From NCBI RefSeq assembly GCF_900186585.1, contig NZ_FYDD01000003.1:186001-250000 (forward strand): a stretch of DNA of 64,000 nt. Reading direction: 5' to 3'. A program made the position numbers and the translations under genes. The DNA comes from Massiliimalia timonensis (GTDB lineage: Bacteria > Bacillota > Clostridia > Oscillospirales > Ruminococcaceae). Below, in pieces: positions 51,435-60,389 of this stretch. The notes under the pieces were generated by a model, which was not told where the DNA came from, made no database searches, and was given only the letters and a program-made list of their open reading frames with translations. The stretch's first letter is position 1, and each line of letters begins with the position of its first letter.

Positions 51435-52004
51435 TTAAAAGACGATGGGCTGGAGCTGTCTGTGTTCCTGGGCAGCGGCCAGAGCTTCCGGGATTTTCGT
51501 AAAATCGGCGACCATCGAAGTCGGCTTTGCCGTACAGTTATCCTGACAGAACGGAACAAAATAATAATTTCGCAGGTTTAACAGGGCACCGATATTCTTT
51601 CCGCTTCCGCTGAGGGCATCGTTTGTGGATACGGCGATCACTACTGGCTTATTGTTTCTTAAATGGGATTTTACCGCCATCAAAGCCGGGCTATCGGTGA
51701 TCCCCAGCGCAAGCTTTGCAAGGGTGTTCCCAGAGCAGGGCGCCACCAGCATCAGGTCGGTCATCTTTTGGGGGCCGATCGGCTCGGCGGAGGGCAGGTC
51801 GTGGATGATTTTTTTACCGCAGATCGCTTCGATGGTCTTGATATGTTCAGCCGCTTTTCCAAAGCGGGTGTCAAGCTGATAGGCGTGATAGGACATGATG
51901 GGCAGGATGTCATATGTTTCGCTGAGAATCTTCATTTGTTCGATCACTGCCTGAAAGGTACAGAAGGACCCGGTCAGGCAGAAGCCAAGTTTTGGTTTAC
52001 TCAT
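51435..52004 (-). CDS. dpaB: Dipicolinate synthase subunit B
   Basis: A 189-residue flavoprotein-like subunit (SpoVFB) that with DpaA makes dipicolinic acid, the main small molecule of the spore core. LGFCLTGSFCTF at the start and MLVAPCSGNTLAKLALGITDSP are family-typical. ATG 52004 lies inside the end of dpaA (8-base overlap), so translation is coupled; a gaggaacagc site precedes it. Synthesis occurs in the mother cell. Its presence implies heat-resistant spores. Confidence 0.95.
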   Translation of the reverse strand: MSKPKLGFCLTGSFCTFQAVIEQMKILSETYDILPIMSYHAYQLDTRFGKAAEHIKTIEAICGKKIIHDLPSAEPIGPQKMTDLMLVAPCSGNTLAKLALGITDSPALMAVKSHLRNNKPVVIAVSTNDALSGSGKNIGALLNLRNYYFVPFCQDNCTAKPTSMVADFTKIPEALAAAQEHRQLQPIVF

Positions 52005-52869
52005 GCTGTTCCTCCTTCATGATGTTTCGGATCGTTTGGCAGATGATTTCACCGGAGGTGATAGGGGCGGTTTTCCCTGGTAGGGACAATGCCCAAATAG
52101 TTTTGATCCCAAGGCGGTTCGCCTCTTCAAAGTCTACGCCGCCCGGCTTGGAGGCCAAATCGATCAGCAGGGCGTGTTTGGAAAGCTTCCTTAATAATGG
52201 TTCGTCAAATAACTTTGCAGGAACGGTATTGATCACCGCGTCAAACTGCCCGATCTCTTCAGAAAGGGAGGCAACTGGCAAAGGGCGGCAGCCTTCGGCT
52301 TCGACCCAAGCAAGGTCGGCGTGTTTTCTGGCACTGACTGTGACCTTTGCGCCTAAAGCAGAAAGCCGGGTGCGCAGCGCACGGGAAATACGGCCGCTCC
52401 CTACGATTAAAACATTCAGTCCTAAGATGGTGACTGGCAGTTCGCTCAGCAGAAGTTGTAATGTCCCTTCGGCAGTCACTGCCGCATTGAGGACGGCAAG
52501 CTCCTCCCGTTCCAAGTAATCATATACCCTGCAAGGGGATAGGCTGTGCTCCAATTCTGCGCTGACCTTTCCGCCGAAGACAAGGGTGTTTGGCCCTGCC
52601 AGCGGCAAGATTTCAGCCAGCGGCACAGGCTCCTTTTGGAGCGGCGCATTAAGCATGCTTCCATTTGATACCGGCATTGGCAGGACCAATACATCAGGAT
52701 GAGAAGCGGGGATGCTGTTGACTGCAACGTGGGGAGAAAATAGCGAGGGATCCTCTCCCATTGCGGTAACGCTGACATCCATATCCTCGGTCAGGAGGTT
52801 TGCCAGATACGCCTGGCGCAAATCCCCGCCCGCAAGGACACAGGTTGGTTTCTTAATTTGATGTTTCAA
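51997..52869 (-). CDS. dpaA: Dipicolinate synthase subunit A
   Basis: A 290-residue NAD(P)-binding subunit (SpoVFA) oxidising dihydrodipicolinate to dipicolinate. An N-terminal domain (CVLAGGDLRQAYLANLL) is followed by a Rossmann fold (NVLIVGSGRISRALRTRLSALGAKVTVSAR). TTG 52869 has GGAGGA eight bases upstream. It has a sigma-K-like promoter 33 bases upstream, matching known mother-cell expression of spoVF in B. subtilis. Overlaps dpaB by 8 bases. Confidence 0.95.
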   Translation of the reverse strand: MKHQIKKPTCVLAGGDLRQAYLANLLTEDMDVSVTAMGEDPSLFSPHVAVNSIPASHPDVLVLPMPVSNGSMLNAPLQKEPVPLAEILPLAGPNTLVFGGKVSAELEHSLSPCRVYDYLEREELAVLNAAVTAEGTLQLLLSELPVTILGLNVLIVGSGRISRALRTRLSALGAKVTVSARKHADLAWVEAEGCRPLPVASLSEEIGQFDAVINTVPAKLFDEPLLRKLSKHALLIDLASKPGGVDFEEANRLGIKTIWALSLPGKTAPITSGEIICQTIRNIMKEEQHE

Positions 52870-52901
52870 AACGAATCTCCTCCGTTGATGGTCAGTTTCT
52901 A

Positions 52902-52930
52902 TATCCTATGCGGTTGATAAAAGGAGGGTG
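52902..52930 (-). promoter_or_regulatory. Sigma-K-like promoter of dpaAB
   Basis: On the minus strand CACC (52930-52927), 16 bases, CATAGGATA (52910-52902). This matches the sigma-K consensus mACm-N16/17-CATAnnnTA fully. The position and gene are as expected for late mother-cell expression. Confidence 0.78.
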
Positions 52931-53006
52931 AACAGGAATTTTTTCAGGAAATCCCCCTTTTCCAGAAAATAGAAATGAAAAAATTTTGAAAACTTCTCAT
53001 AATGGG

Positions 53007-53035
53007 TTGCATTTCAGGACGCAAGTGTTTATAAT
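53007..53035 (+). promoter_or_regulatory. Promoter of the division and cell wall cluster
   Basis: TTGCAT (53007-53012), 17 bases, TATAAT (53030-53035), followed at once by the MraZ repeats. Confidence 0.85.
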
Positions 53036-53040
53036 AAGAA

Positions 53041-53070
53041 TAAAAGTGGGTAAAAGTAGAGAAAAGTGGT
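53041..53070 (+). promoter_or_regulatory. MraZ-binding repeats
   Basis: Three 10-bp units: taaaagtggg, taaaagtaga, gaaaagtggt. MraZ binds tandem TGGG-type repeats spaced by 5-6 bases before mraZ; here GTGGG, GTAGA and GTGGT recur every 10 bases directly after the start of transcription. This fits autorepression. Confidence 0.75.
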
Positions 53071-53115
53071 TAATCAGACCTAAAATCTACTAGAAGTCGT
53101 CAGGGGGTGGGGAAG

Positions 53116-53538
53116 ATGCTGAGTGGTGAATATAATTACACCATTGATGCCAAAGGCAGGCTCAACTTCCCTGCAAAGCTGCGGGAAGAGCTTGGCGAAA
53201 AGCTGATCTTAGCCAAAAGCCTGACGGATACCTGTTTGAATGTTTATTCTGTAGATAAGTTTGACGAACTGGTGGAAAAGATCGACGCACTGCCTATGGC
53301 GAAAGCGCGCAACATCCGCCGGCATCTTTTTTCCAGCACAGTGGAAGTGATTCCGGACAAGCAGGGACGGATCTTAGTGCCTCAGAACCTGCGGGAGTAC
53401 TGCGGGCTGAAAAAGGATGTCGTCATTGTAGGCGTTTCGCAGAACTGCGAGATCTGGAGCCAGGAAAACTGGGGCAGCGTCATGGAAACGATCGATGCGG
53501 AAAACCTTGCGGAGATCGTGGACGAACTTGGGATTTAA
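53116..53538 (+). CDS. mraZ: Transcriptional regulator MraZ
   Basis: A 140-residue protein with two AbrB-like beta domains (EYNYTIDAKGRLNFPAKLREELG, and STVEVIPDKQGRILVPQNLREYCGL). Forms rings that bind repeats in the mra promoter and adjust the division and cell wall cluster. ATG 53116 gives the usual MLSGEY start; GTG 53107 is in frame just upstream, within the purine-rich ribosome site. First gene of the cluster, 22 bases before rsmH. Confidence 0.95.
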   Translation: MLSGEYNYTIDAKGRLNFPAKLREELGEKLILAKSLTDTCLNVYSVDKFDELVEKIDALPMAKARNIRRHLFSSTVEVIPDKQGRILVPQNLREYCGLKKDVVIVGVSQNCEIWSQENWGSVMETIDAENLAEIVDELGI

Positions 53539-53560
53539 CAGGAAAGCAGGGAAAAGGAAA

Positions 53561-54493
53561 ATGGATTTTCACCATGTTTCAGTGCTTCTGGAGGAGTGCA
53601 TGACCGGACTTGCTATCAAGCCGGAGGGGATCTATGTAGATGGCACAGCTGGCGGGGCGGGGCATTCCGCTGAAATCGCCAAACGGCTGACCACCGGCAG
53701 GTTATTTGCATTGGATCAAGACCCTGACGCAGTAAAAACCGCTTCGGCACGGCTGGCAGGTTTCCCATGCGCGGAGGTGATCCATGTGAACTTCCGCAAT
53801 ATGGAAGAGGCGCTTGCGCAGCGCGGCGTTGATAAAATCGACGGGGTACTGCTGGATTTAGGAGTATCCTCCCACCAGCTGGACTGCGGAGAACGCGGCT
53901 TCAGCTATCATCAGGATGCGCCACTGGACATGCGGATGAGCCAAAGCGGACCGAGTGCGAAGGACCTTGTCAACACTTGGAGCGTGGAGGACCTGACCCG
54001 GATCATCCGGGAGTATGGAGAAGAAAAATTTGCCCACAGCATTGCGGTACATATTGAAAAATACCGTCAAGACAAAGAAATTGAGACTACTATGGAACTG
54101 GCTGAGATTATTAAATCTTCCATGCCGGCCAGTGCCAGACGAAATAAAAACCCGGCAAAGAAAACCTTTCAGGCGATTAGGATCGCGGTGAACGCGGAAC
54201 TAGACGCCTTGGAGGAAGCGTTGGAACGTGCATTCCGGTTGCTTGTTCCGGGGGGGAGGATGGTGATCATCACTTTCCATTCCCTAGAAGACAGGATGGT
54301 AAAGCAAAAATATGCCGAGTGGTGCAAAGGCTGTATCTGCCCGCCGGATTTTCCGCAGTGCGTCTGCGGCAGAAAGCCCAAGGCAAGGCTGGTCAACCGG
54401 AAACCGATCACGGCGTCAGAGGAAGAGCTTGCGGTGAACCACCGCAGCCGCAGTGCCAAATTGAGAGTACTGGAAAAATTAGAGGAAGAATAA
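53561..54493 (+). CDS. rsmH: 16S rRNA (cytosine-N4) methyltransferase RsmH
   Basis: A 310-residue SAM-dependent enzyme methylating N4 of C1402 in 16S rRNA. The SAM loop is DGTAGGAGHSAEIA; DLGVSSHQLDCGERGFSY and PLDMRMSQ are family hallmarks, and the C-terminus has VNHRSRSAKLRVLE. ATG 53561 follows gaaaagga. Normal length and position after mraZ. Confidence 0.96.
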   Translation: MDFHHVSVLLEECMTGLAIKPEGIYVDGTAGGAGHSAEIAKRLTTGRLFALDQDPDAVKTASARLAGFPCAEVIHVNFRNMEEALAQRGVDKIDGVLLDLGVSSHQLDCGERGFSYHQDAPLDMRMSQSGPSAKDLVNTWSVEDLTRIIREYGEEKFAHSIAVHIEKYRQDKEIETTMELAEIIKSSMPASARRNKNPAKKTFQAIRIAVNAELDALEEALERAFRLLVPGGRMVIITFHSLEDRMVKQKYAEWCKGCICPPDFPQCVCGRKPKARLVNRKPITASEEELAVNHRSRSAKLRVLEKLEEE

Positions 54494-54512
54494 AATTAAG
54501 GGGGAATAAAAG

Positions 54513-54986
54513 ATGACGCAGAAAGATAACCTTGCTTATGCGCTGCGCAGCTTTGATACGGAAGAACAACAGGATAAACAGCCCCGGATCAGACAACTGG
54601 AAAAAACACAGACAGCGGCAAAACCAAAAAAGATTGGTAAATCGCTGTTCTGCTTGGGATATATCGTGGTGCTCTGCGGCGCATTGATGTTCGCAAAGGT
54701 GCAGCTGACAGAGGAAAACAACGCCATGCTTCAGGCGCGGAGCGATCTGGAAGAGCTACAAAGCATTTCCGCCCAGCTGAATCTGGAATCGGAAAGTTTG
54801 TCCTCCTTGAAATCCATCGAGGACACGGCGACGGAGGAATATGGTTTGGTAGAGCCGGATTCCAGCCAGGTAAACTGTATTCGGGTAAAAAAACCAAATA
54901 AAGTTGAAGTGACGGATTCTGAAAAGTCGTTTTTAGATCAGGCAGCAGGTTGGCTGGAACAAATCAAGGAATACATTTTAGGCTAA
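54513..54986 (+). CDS. ftsL: Division protein FtsL-like
   Basis: A 157-residue bitopic membrane protein with a charged cytoplasmic N-terminus (about 1-40), one membrane helix (SLFCLGYIVVLCGALMFA, about 44-62) and an outside coiled-coil helix (QLTEENNAMLQARSDLEELQSISAQLNLESESL). Primary sequences of FtsL vary strongly, so the call rests on topology and position between rsmH and the penicillin-binding protein gene. The C-terminal DSEKSFLDQAAGWLEQIKEYI part is an amphipathic extension. It would link FtsI/FtsW to the divisome. Confidence 0.84.
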   Translation: MTQKDNLAYALRSFDTEEQQDKQPRIRQLEKTQTAAKPKKIGKSLFCLGYIVVLCGALMFAKVQLTEENNAMLQARSDLEELQSISAQLNLESESLSSLKSIEDTATEEYGLVEPDSSQVNCIRVKKPNKVEVTDSEKSFLDQAAGWLEQIKEYILG

Positions 54987-55007
54987 CATAATATGATATA
55001 CAGACTG

Positions 55008-55050
55008 AAAGGGTTCATCACCATTGTAAAAACGCTGGTGGAACCCTTTT
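55008..55050 (+). terminator. Hairpin between ftsL and the PBP gene
   Basis: aaagggttc (55008-55016) pairs with gaacccttt (55041-55049), with internal cacca/tggtg, followed by a short T run. It may act as an internal attenuator of the cluster. Confidence 0.6.
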
Positions 55051-55102
55051 ATCCTTGAAACGGGAGCTTTTCGAAATTTAGTGATAGATAGGGGGTCTTG
55101 AT

Positions 55103-57529
55103 TTGGCAAAACCAAAGCAGGCAAACCAGCCAATGACAAATATTATGAAATACCGTCTTAACCGTGTTGTAGCGCTCTGTCTGGCCGTGCTGTTATTGTA
55201 TGTAGGGGTAAGACTGTTTGACGCTTCTGTGGTGCAGGCGGATTTTTATCAGGAATTTGCGGCAAAACAGCAGATGTCTACTCAGGTTATCAACGCAAAC
55301 CGCGGTTCGATTTACAGCACAAACATGAGTATTTTAGCGCAGAGCGCAACCGTTTGGACCGTTGTGCTGGCGCCTTCTATTGTCAAAAATGATAAGGTAT
55401 ATGTGGAGATTGATTCGATCCCGGAAGGACAGAAGGACACCCTGGCGGCAAGCTTAGCCGGGATTTTGGAATCAGATCAGGCGAAGATCAGGAAACGGCT
55501 GGACAAAGACCAGAGATTTGTGCTGATCAAAAGCAGTTTGACCGACGCCCAGGTGAAAAAAATCCAAGACTTTTCCAAGCAGAACAGTTGCGTGATGCTG
55601 GCGAAAGAGGCGGTTGCAAAAGGACTTTCCGACATTCTGGAGCTGGATTATGACAAGGTGCTGGAGCAGGCGTATCGGGATAACCAATATGAAGTTATCA
55701 AAAAGAAGGTAGAAAAAACCGTTGCCGATGAAGTGCGGAAGATGATCTCGGAAAATGGCTTTACCTTCATTTCTCTGATCGAGGATACCAAGCGGTACTA
55801 CCCGAACAATGAATTGGCAAGCAACGTACTGGGCTTTACTGGCACGGACAATCAGGGGCTTTATGGGATAGAACTGGAATACGACAGTATTTTACAGGGT
55901 ACAAATGGTAAAATAGTGAGTGCGACCGATGGGTTGGGGAATACCATACCCACCAGCTTTGAGCAGAAATACGATGCGGTGGATGGAAACAGCGTTGTTT
56001 TAACGATTGATGAGAATATCCAGCGCTTTGCAGAAAAGCAGGTCGATGAGATCGTAAAGCTGCACGACCCAAGCGGCGGGGCGCTGGCGATCGTTATGGA
56101 TGTCGATACCGGGGCAATCCTTGCAATGGCGAACAGCAATAATTATGATCCCAATAATCCAAGTACCATTTTTTCTGACCAGTTAAAAGAAACATTGGCC
56201 CAAGCAGAAAGCGAAAATAAATCAGAAGATGAGATCAGCAAGGTAAAATCTCAGCTTCGTTCCGAACAGTGGAGCAACAAAGCGATTGGCTGGCTGTATG
56301 AACCGGGCTCCACCTTTAAGGTGGTCACTGCTTCTGCTGCTTTGGAAACAGGCGCTGCGACGCTGGACAGCACTTATAACTGCACAGGGGTGCTGAATGT
56401 AGCGGGAACCAATATCCATTGCAATAAGCGTACTGGGCATGGGCATCTGGATTTTAAGGGCGCTATCGTTAATTCCTGCAACCCAGCCTTTATGACTATG
56501 GGCGCCAAGATGGGGGCGCATAATTTCTTTGATTTCTTCCAAAAATTTGGATTGACAGAGGGTACGGGAATCGACCTGCCCGGAGAGGCACAGAAGAGCA
56601 TCTACTATACAGAAGATAAACTGGGTCCGGTAGAATTGGCCAGCGCTTCGTTCGGCCAGACTTCTGCGATCACCCCGATCCAGCTGATCACCGCTGTTTC
56701 CTCAGCAGTAAACGGCGGGTACCTGATGCAGCCATATCTGCTTAAAGAAGTGCTGGATCAGGACGGAAACGTTCTGGAAACTACCTCACCGACAGTAAAA
56801 CGCCAGGTGATCTCGGAAGAAACTTCTGCTAAAATGCGCGATTGCCTGGAAGCAATGGTGGAAAATAATAAAGTGGCATATGTCAAAGGATACCGGATTG
56901 GAGGAAAATCCGGTACCTCACAGAAGGCGAACCAAAGTAAAGAACACGTTTCATCCTTTGTCGGATTCGCGCCTGCGGACGATCCGAAGATCGCGGTATT
57001 AGTAGTTGCAGATAACCCGACAGTCGGCTCTTACTACGGAAGTGCAGTGTGTGGTCCTGCTATGAGTTCTATCATCAAAGATACCTTGTCTTACATGGGT
57101 ATCTCCCCGCAGTATTCTGACGAGGACCTTGAAAATATGGAAGAATCTGTACCAAACCTGATTGGGCAAACGGTGACAGACGCCAAAAACACATTGGCGA
57201 AAAAATCCCTGAACATAAAGAAGATCGGCGACGGGGATAAGGTAGTGGACCAGATGCCAAGAAGCGGCAGCATTGCGGATGGCGGTACAGTCATTGTATA
57301 TACGGAAACGGACAGTGTGGCCCAAAAGGCAACAGTGCCAAATGTGATTGGGCTGACGCCTTCCGAAGCGAACCAGAAGCTGATCAATGCCGGGCTGAAT
57401 GTCAGCTTGGAGGGCGGGTCAACGACTGGCTCGAATGTAAAAGTCATTTCCCAAAGCGTAGAAGAAGGAAAAGAAGTTCCGGTAGGAACGATCGTGTCGA
57501 TCCAATACGCAGTGGAAGTAGTTGACTGA
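55103..57529 (+). CDS. ftsI: PASTA-domain penicillin-binding protein, FtsI/SpoVD type
   Basis: An 808-residue class B transpeptidase. One membrane helix near 20-38; dimerisation domain from NANRGSIYSTN; transpeptidase with S403-TFK, SCN 458-460 and KSGT 602-605; then two PASTA domains (about 683-740 and 746-806). It cross-links septal or spore peptidoglycan. In Clostridia a single such gene here may be called ftsI or spoVD; position after ftsL and before murE fits both. TTG 55103 follows aggggg. An acidic-polar insertion at 365-390 (AESENKSEDEISKVKSQLRS) precedes the active-site Ser. Confidence 0.92.
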   Translation: MAKPKQANQPMTNIMKYRLNRVVALCLAVLLLYVGVRLFDASVVQADFYQEFAAKQQMSTQVINANRGSIYSTNMSILAQSATVWTVVLAPSIVKNDKVYVEIDSIPEGQKDTLAASLAGILESDQAKIRKRLDKDQRFVLIKSSLTDAQVKKIQDFSKQNSCVMLAKEAVAKGLSDILELDYDKVLEQAYRDNQYEVIKKKVEKTVADEVRKMISENGFTFISLIEDTKRYYPNNELASNVLGFTGTDNQGLYGIELEYDSILQGTNGKIVSATDGLGNTIPTSFEQKYDAVDGNSVVLTIDENIQRFAEKQVDEIVKLHDPSGGALAIVMDVDTGAILAMANSNNYDPNNPSTIFSDQLKETLAQAESENKSEDEISKVKSQLRSEQWSNKAIGWLYEPGSTFKVVTASAALETGAATLDSTYNCTGVLNVAGTNIHCNKRTGHGHLDFKGAIVNSCNPAFMTMGAKMGAHNFFDFFQKFGLTEGTGIDLPGEAQKSIYYTEDKLGPVELASASFGQTSAITPIQLITAVSSAVNGGYLMQPYLLKEVLDQDGNVLETTSPTVKRQVISEETSAKMRDCLEAMVENNKVAYVKGYRIGGKSGTSQKANQSKEHVSSFVGFAPADDPKIAVLVVADNPTVGSYYGSAVCGPAMSSIIKDTLSYMGISPQYSDEDLENMEESVPNLIGQTVTDAKNTLAKKSLNIKKIGDGDKVVDQMPRSGSIADGGTVIVYTETDSVAQKATVPNVIGLTPSEANQKLINAGLNVSLEGGSTTGSNVKVISQSVEEGKEVPVGTIVSIQYAVEVVD

Positions 57530-57558
57530 TTTTATAAGCAAAGCAGGAGGAAGTCTGT

Positions 57559-58992
57559 ATGAAGCTTTCAGAATTGATGGAAGAGATCGAATTATTTTCC
57601 CCATATCATGATTGTGAAGTGCGGGAGATCCGAAATAACTCCAAGCTCATAGAACCGGGCGATCTGTATGTGGCGATCCCGGGAACCAACGTTGACGGCC
57701 ACCAATTTGTGGCAGACGCCCTAAAGCGGGGTGCCTGCGGCGTGGTAGTGAGCCGGGACATGGGGGTACAGCGCCAGCTGCTGGTAAAGGATACTAAAAA
57801 AGCATATGCGCTTTTGTGCGCGGCGTTTTTTGGGTACCCTTCCCGGAAACTGAAACTGATCGGGGTGACGGGGACCAACGGGAAAACCTCCACTACGACG
57901 ATCATCAAGCATATTCTGGAAACCGCGGGGTTAAAGACCGGGCTGATCGGGACGATACAGATCGAATACGGGGATGTAGTGAAGCCGAACCCGAACACCA
58001 CCCCGGACGCTTATATGTTTCAAAAGACATTAAAGGAAATGGAAGAGGCGGGATGCCAGTACGTAGTGAGTGAAATTTCATCCCATGCGCTGGCACAGGA
58101 CCGGATTTACGGCTGCGCTTTCGAGGTGTGCGCGTTTACCAACCTGACGCAGGACCATTTGGATTACCATAAAGACATGGAAGATTATTTTCAGGCGAAA
58201 AAAAAGCTGTTTTCCATGGGAAATATCAATGTCGTCAACATTCATGACCCTTATGGGAAACGTTTGGCAGAAGAACTGCCGGATCGGCCGGTCACCTTTT
58301 CAGTGTCTGACCCAGAGGCGGATTTTTATGCCAGTGATATGGAGTGTACCGCAAGTTCGGTGCAGTTCCGCATGACCAGTGACGGGATCACCAGCAAGGT
58401 CACCTTTGCGATCCCGGGGCTTTATTCGGTGGAGAATGCCTTAACGGCGATCAGTATCTGTACGGTGCTGGGGATCTCCATGCAGACGGTCATCTCAGCG
58501 CTGGCAGAGGTAAAAGGCGTGCGGGGCAGATGTGAGATCATCTACTCCAACGACCGGTATATGGTGGTGTGTGACTACGCCCATACGCCGGATGGGATCG
58601 AAAATATTCTGCAAAGCCTGAAAGCGGTAGCGAAGGGGCGCGTGGTCGCCCTATTTGGCTGCGGCGGCGACCGCGACCGCACCAAACGTCCGTTAATGGC
58701 GAAAGCATGTGAAAAATACGCGGATTTTATCATTGTGACTTCCGATAACCCGCGAAGCGAAGATCCGGAGGCGATCATCGCGGATATTTTGCCGGGCTTT
58801 AGCAAAAAAGCTGAATATGTGAAATATACTGACCGGACAGAAGCGATCCGTTATGCGATGGAGCACGCCCGGCAGGATGACATTATTGTGCTTTTAGGAA
58901 AAGGGCATGAAACCTATCAGGTATTAAAAGACGAAACGATCCACTATGACGAACGGGAAGTGGTTGCGCAGATCGCGGAAAAAATTGACTAA
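57559..58992 (+). CDS. murE: UDP-MurNAc-L-Ala-D-Glu:meso-DAP ligase
   Basis: A 477-residue Mur ligase. ATP loop GTNGKT at 105-110, TTPDAYMFQKTLKEM for the UDP-tripeptide path and DNPR at 396-399, the motif that selects meso-diaminopimelate rather than lysine. So the cell wall should be of the meso-DAP type. ATG 57559 follows gcaggagg. It is 29 bases after the PBP gene and 21 before murF. Confidence 0.96.
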   Translation: MKLSELMEEIELFSPYHDCEVREIRNNSKLIEPGDLYVAIPGTNVDGHQFVADALKRGACGVVVSRDMGVQRQLLVKDTKKAYALLCAAFFGYPSRKLKLIGVTGTNGKTSTTTIIKHILETAGLKTGLIGTIQIEYGDVVKPNPNTTPDAYMFQKTLKEMEEAGCQYVVSEISSHALAQDRIYGCAFEVCAFTNLTQDHLDYHKDMEDYFQAKKKLFSMGNINVVNIHDPYGKRLAEELPDRPVTFSVSDPEADFYASDMECTASSVQFRMTSDGITSKVTFAIPGLYSVENALTAISICTVLGISMQTVISALAEVKGVRGRCEIIYSNDRYMVVCDYAHTPDGIENILQSLKAVAKGRVVALFGCGGDRDRTKRPLMAKACEKYADFIIVTSDNPRSEDPEAIIADILPGFSKKAEYVKYTDRTEAIRYAMEHARQDDIIVLLGKGHETYQVLKDETIHYDEREVVAQIAEKID

Positions 58993-59013
58993 ACAGAGAA
59001 ATGGGGAACACAT

Positions 59014-60387
59014 GTGCAGAGCATGACACTACAGGAAATTGCACAAGCGGTTGACGGGACGTTGACTTTCGGCGGAGAAATCAGAGTAGACGAGATCTCC
59101 ACTGATACGCGGAAAATCCGCGGGGGGAGCCTTTACCTTGCGCTGAAAGGGGAACGGTTTGACGGGCACGATTTTATTTCCAAGGCAATAGAAGCCGGGG
59201 CACGGGCTGTTGTCAGCGACCGTCCGGTAGAATGCAGCTGCCCTGTCATTCAAGTGCCTGACACAAGGCTCGCGCTGGGTACGCTGGCCGCCTATTACCG
59301 CCAAAAATTTTCCCTGCTGACCGTTGGCGTGACGGGGAGTGTGGGAAAGACCTCGACCAAGGAAATGATCGCCGCGGTGCTGGCGCAGGGGTTTTGCGTC
59401 CACAAAACACAAGGGAATTTTAACAACGATATCGGCCTGCCCATGACCCTGTTTGGGCTAGAACCGCAGCATACGGCTGCTGTGATCGAGATGGGGATGT
59501 CTGCTTTAGGGGAGATCAGCTATCTGTCGCAGCTTGCAAAACCCGATCTGGCAGTCATCACAAACGTTGGGGTCTCCCATCTGGAAAATCTGGGGAGCCG
59601 TGAAAATATTTTAAAAGCTAAACTGGAGATCTTAGATGGTATGTCCCCGAACAGCAAGATCGTTTTAAATGCAGATAACGATATGCTGCAAAGCGTGCGG
59701 GACTCCTTGGGAGAACGGGCTGTCTGGTTCGGAATCGAACAGAAGGACGGATTTGTATTTGCGGAGCATATCGAAGAAGACGGGGATAAAACCCGGTTCG
59801 ATTTCGTGTGCGGCGGGGAACGGTATCCCGCCATGGTCCCGGCAGTGGGGATCCATAATGTTTATAACGCATTGGCGGGCTTTACGGTTGGAATGTTTTC
59901 GGGGATCGCCCCGGAAAAAATCGTTGCGGCGGTTGGGGAATATCAAAATTCCGGCCTGCGCCAAAGTGTGAGGGAATATGACGGAATCAAGGTGATCGCC
60001 GATTGCTATAATGCCAGCCCGGATTCGATGCAGTCCGCGCTTTCGGTGATACGGACGATCAGCTGTTCAGGGAAACGGTACGCTGTGCTGGGAGATATGC
60101 TGGAATTGGGAGAATGTTCCGGGGAAATGCACTATAAGGTGGGAAAGCTTGCGGCTAAGGCTGGGCTTTCCGGGCTTCTTTGCTATGGAGAAGAGGCAAA
60201 GCAGATCGCGCGGGGCGCTTTGGAAGCTGGATTTGATTTGGCAGAAAGCTGTACCTCGCTTCAAGAGGCGGTGAACTGGCTTCATCGCGTACTGCGTCCC
60301 GGCGACGCCGTAATTTTAAAAGCAAGCCGCGGGATGCATTTGGAATCGGTCATCGAGTCGGCATTTGAAAAGGCAGGAGGACAATAA
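59014..60387 (+). CDS. murF: UDP-MurNAc-tripeptide D-Ala-D-Ala ligase
   Basis: A 457-residue Mur ligase adding D-Ala-D-Ala. N-terminal substrate domain (ISTDTRKIRGGSLYLALKGERFDGHDF), ATP loop GSVGKT at 108-113, NFNNDIGLPMTLF and DCYNASPDSMQSAL are typical. GTG 59014 has gggga five bases upstream; ATG 59023 is an alternative with poorer spacing. Two bases separate it from mraY. Confidence 0.96.
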   Translation: MQSMTLQEIAQAVDGTLTFGGEIRVDEISTDTRKIRGGSLYLALKGERFDGHDFISKAIEAGARAVVSDRPVECSCPVIQVPDTRLALGTLAAYYRQKFSLLTVGVTGSVGKTSTKEMIAAVLAQGFCVHKTQGNFNNDIGLPMTLFGLEPQHTAAVIEMGMSALGEISYLSQLAKPDLAVITNVGVSHLENLGSRENILKAKLEILDGMSPNSKIVLNADNDMLQSVRDSLGERAVWFGIEQKDGFVFAEHIEEDGDKTRFDFVCGGERYPAMVPAVGIHNVYNALAGFTVGMFSGIAPEKIVAAVGEYQNSGLRQSVREYDGIKVIADCYNASPDSMQSALSVIRTISCSGKRYAVLGDMLELGECSGEMHYKVGKLAAKAGLSGLLCYGEEAKQIARGALEAGFDLAESCTSLQEAVNWLHRVLRPGDAVILKASRGMHLESVIESAFEKAGGQ

Positions 60388-60389
60388 AG

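Noticed and set aside
53041-53070. Short tandem repeats as a CRISPR-like array
   Set aside because: Units of 10 bases without unique spacers at the mraZ promoter are MraZ-type operator repeats. No CRISPR array was seen in the window.
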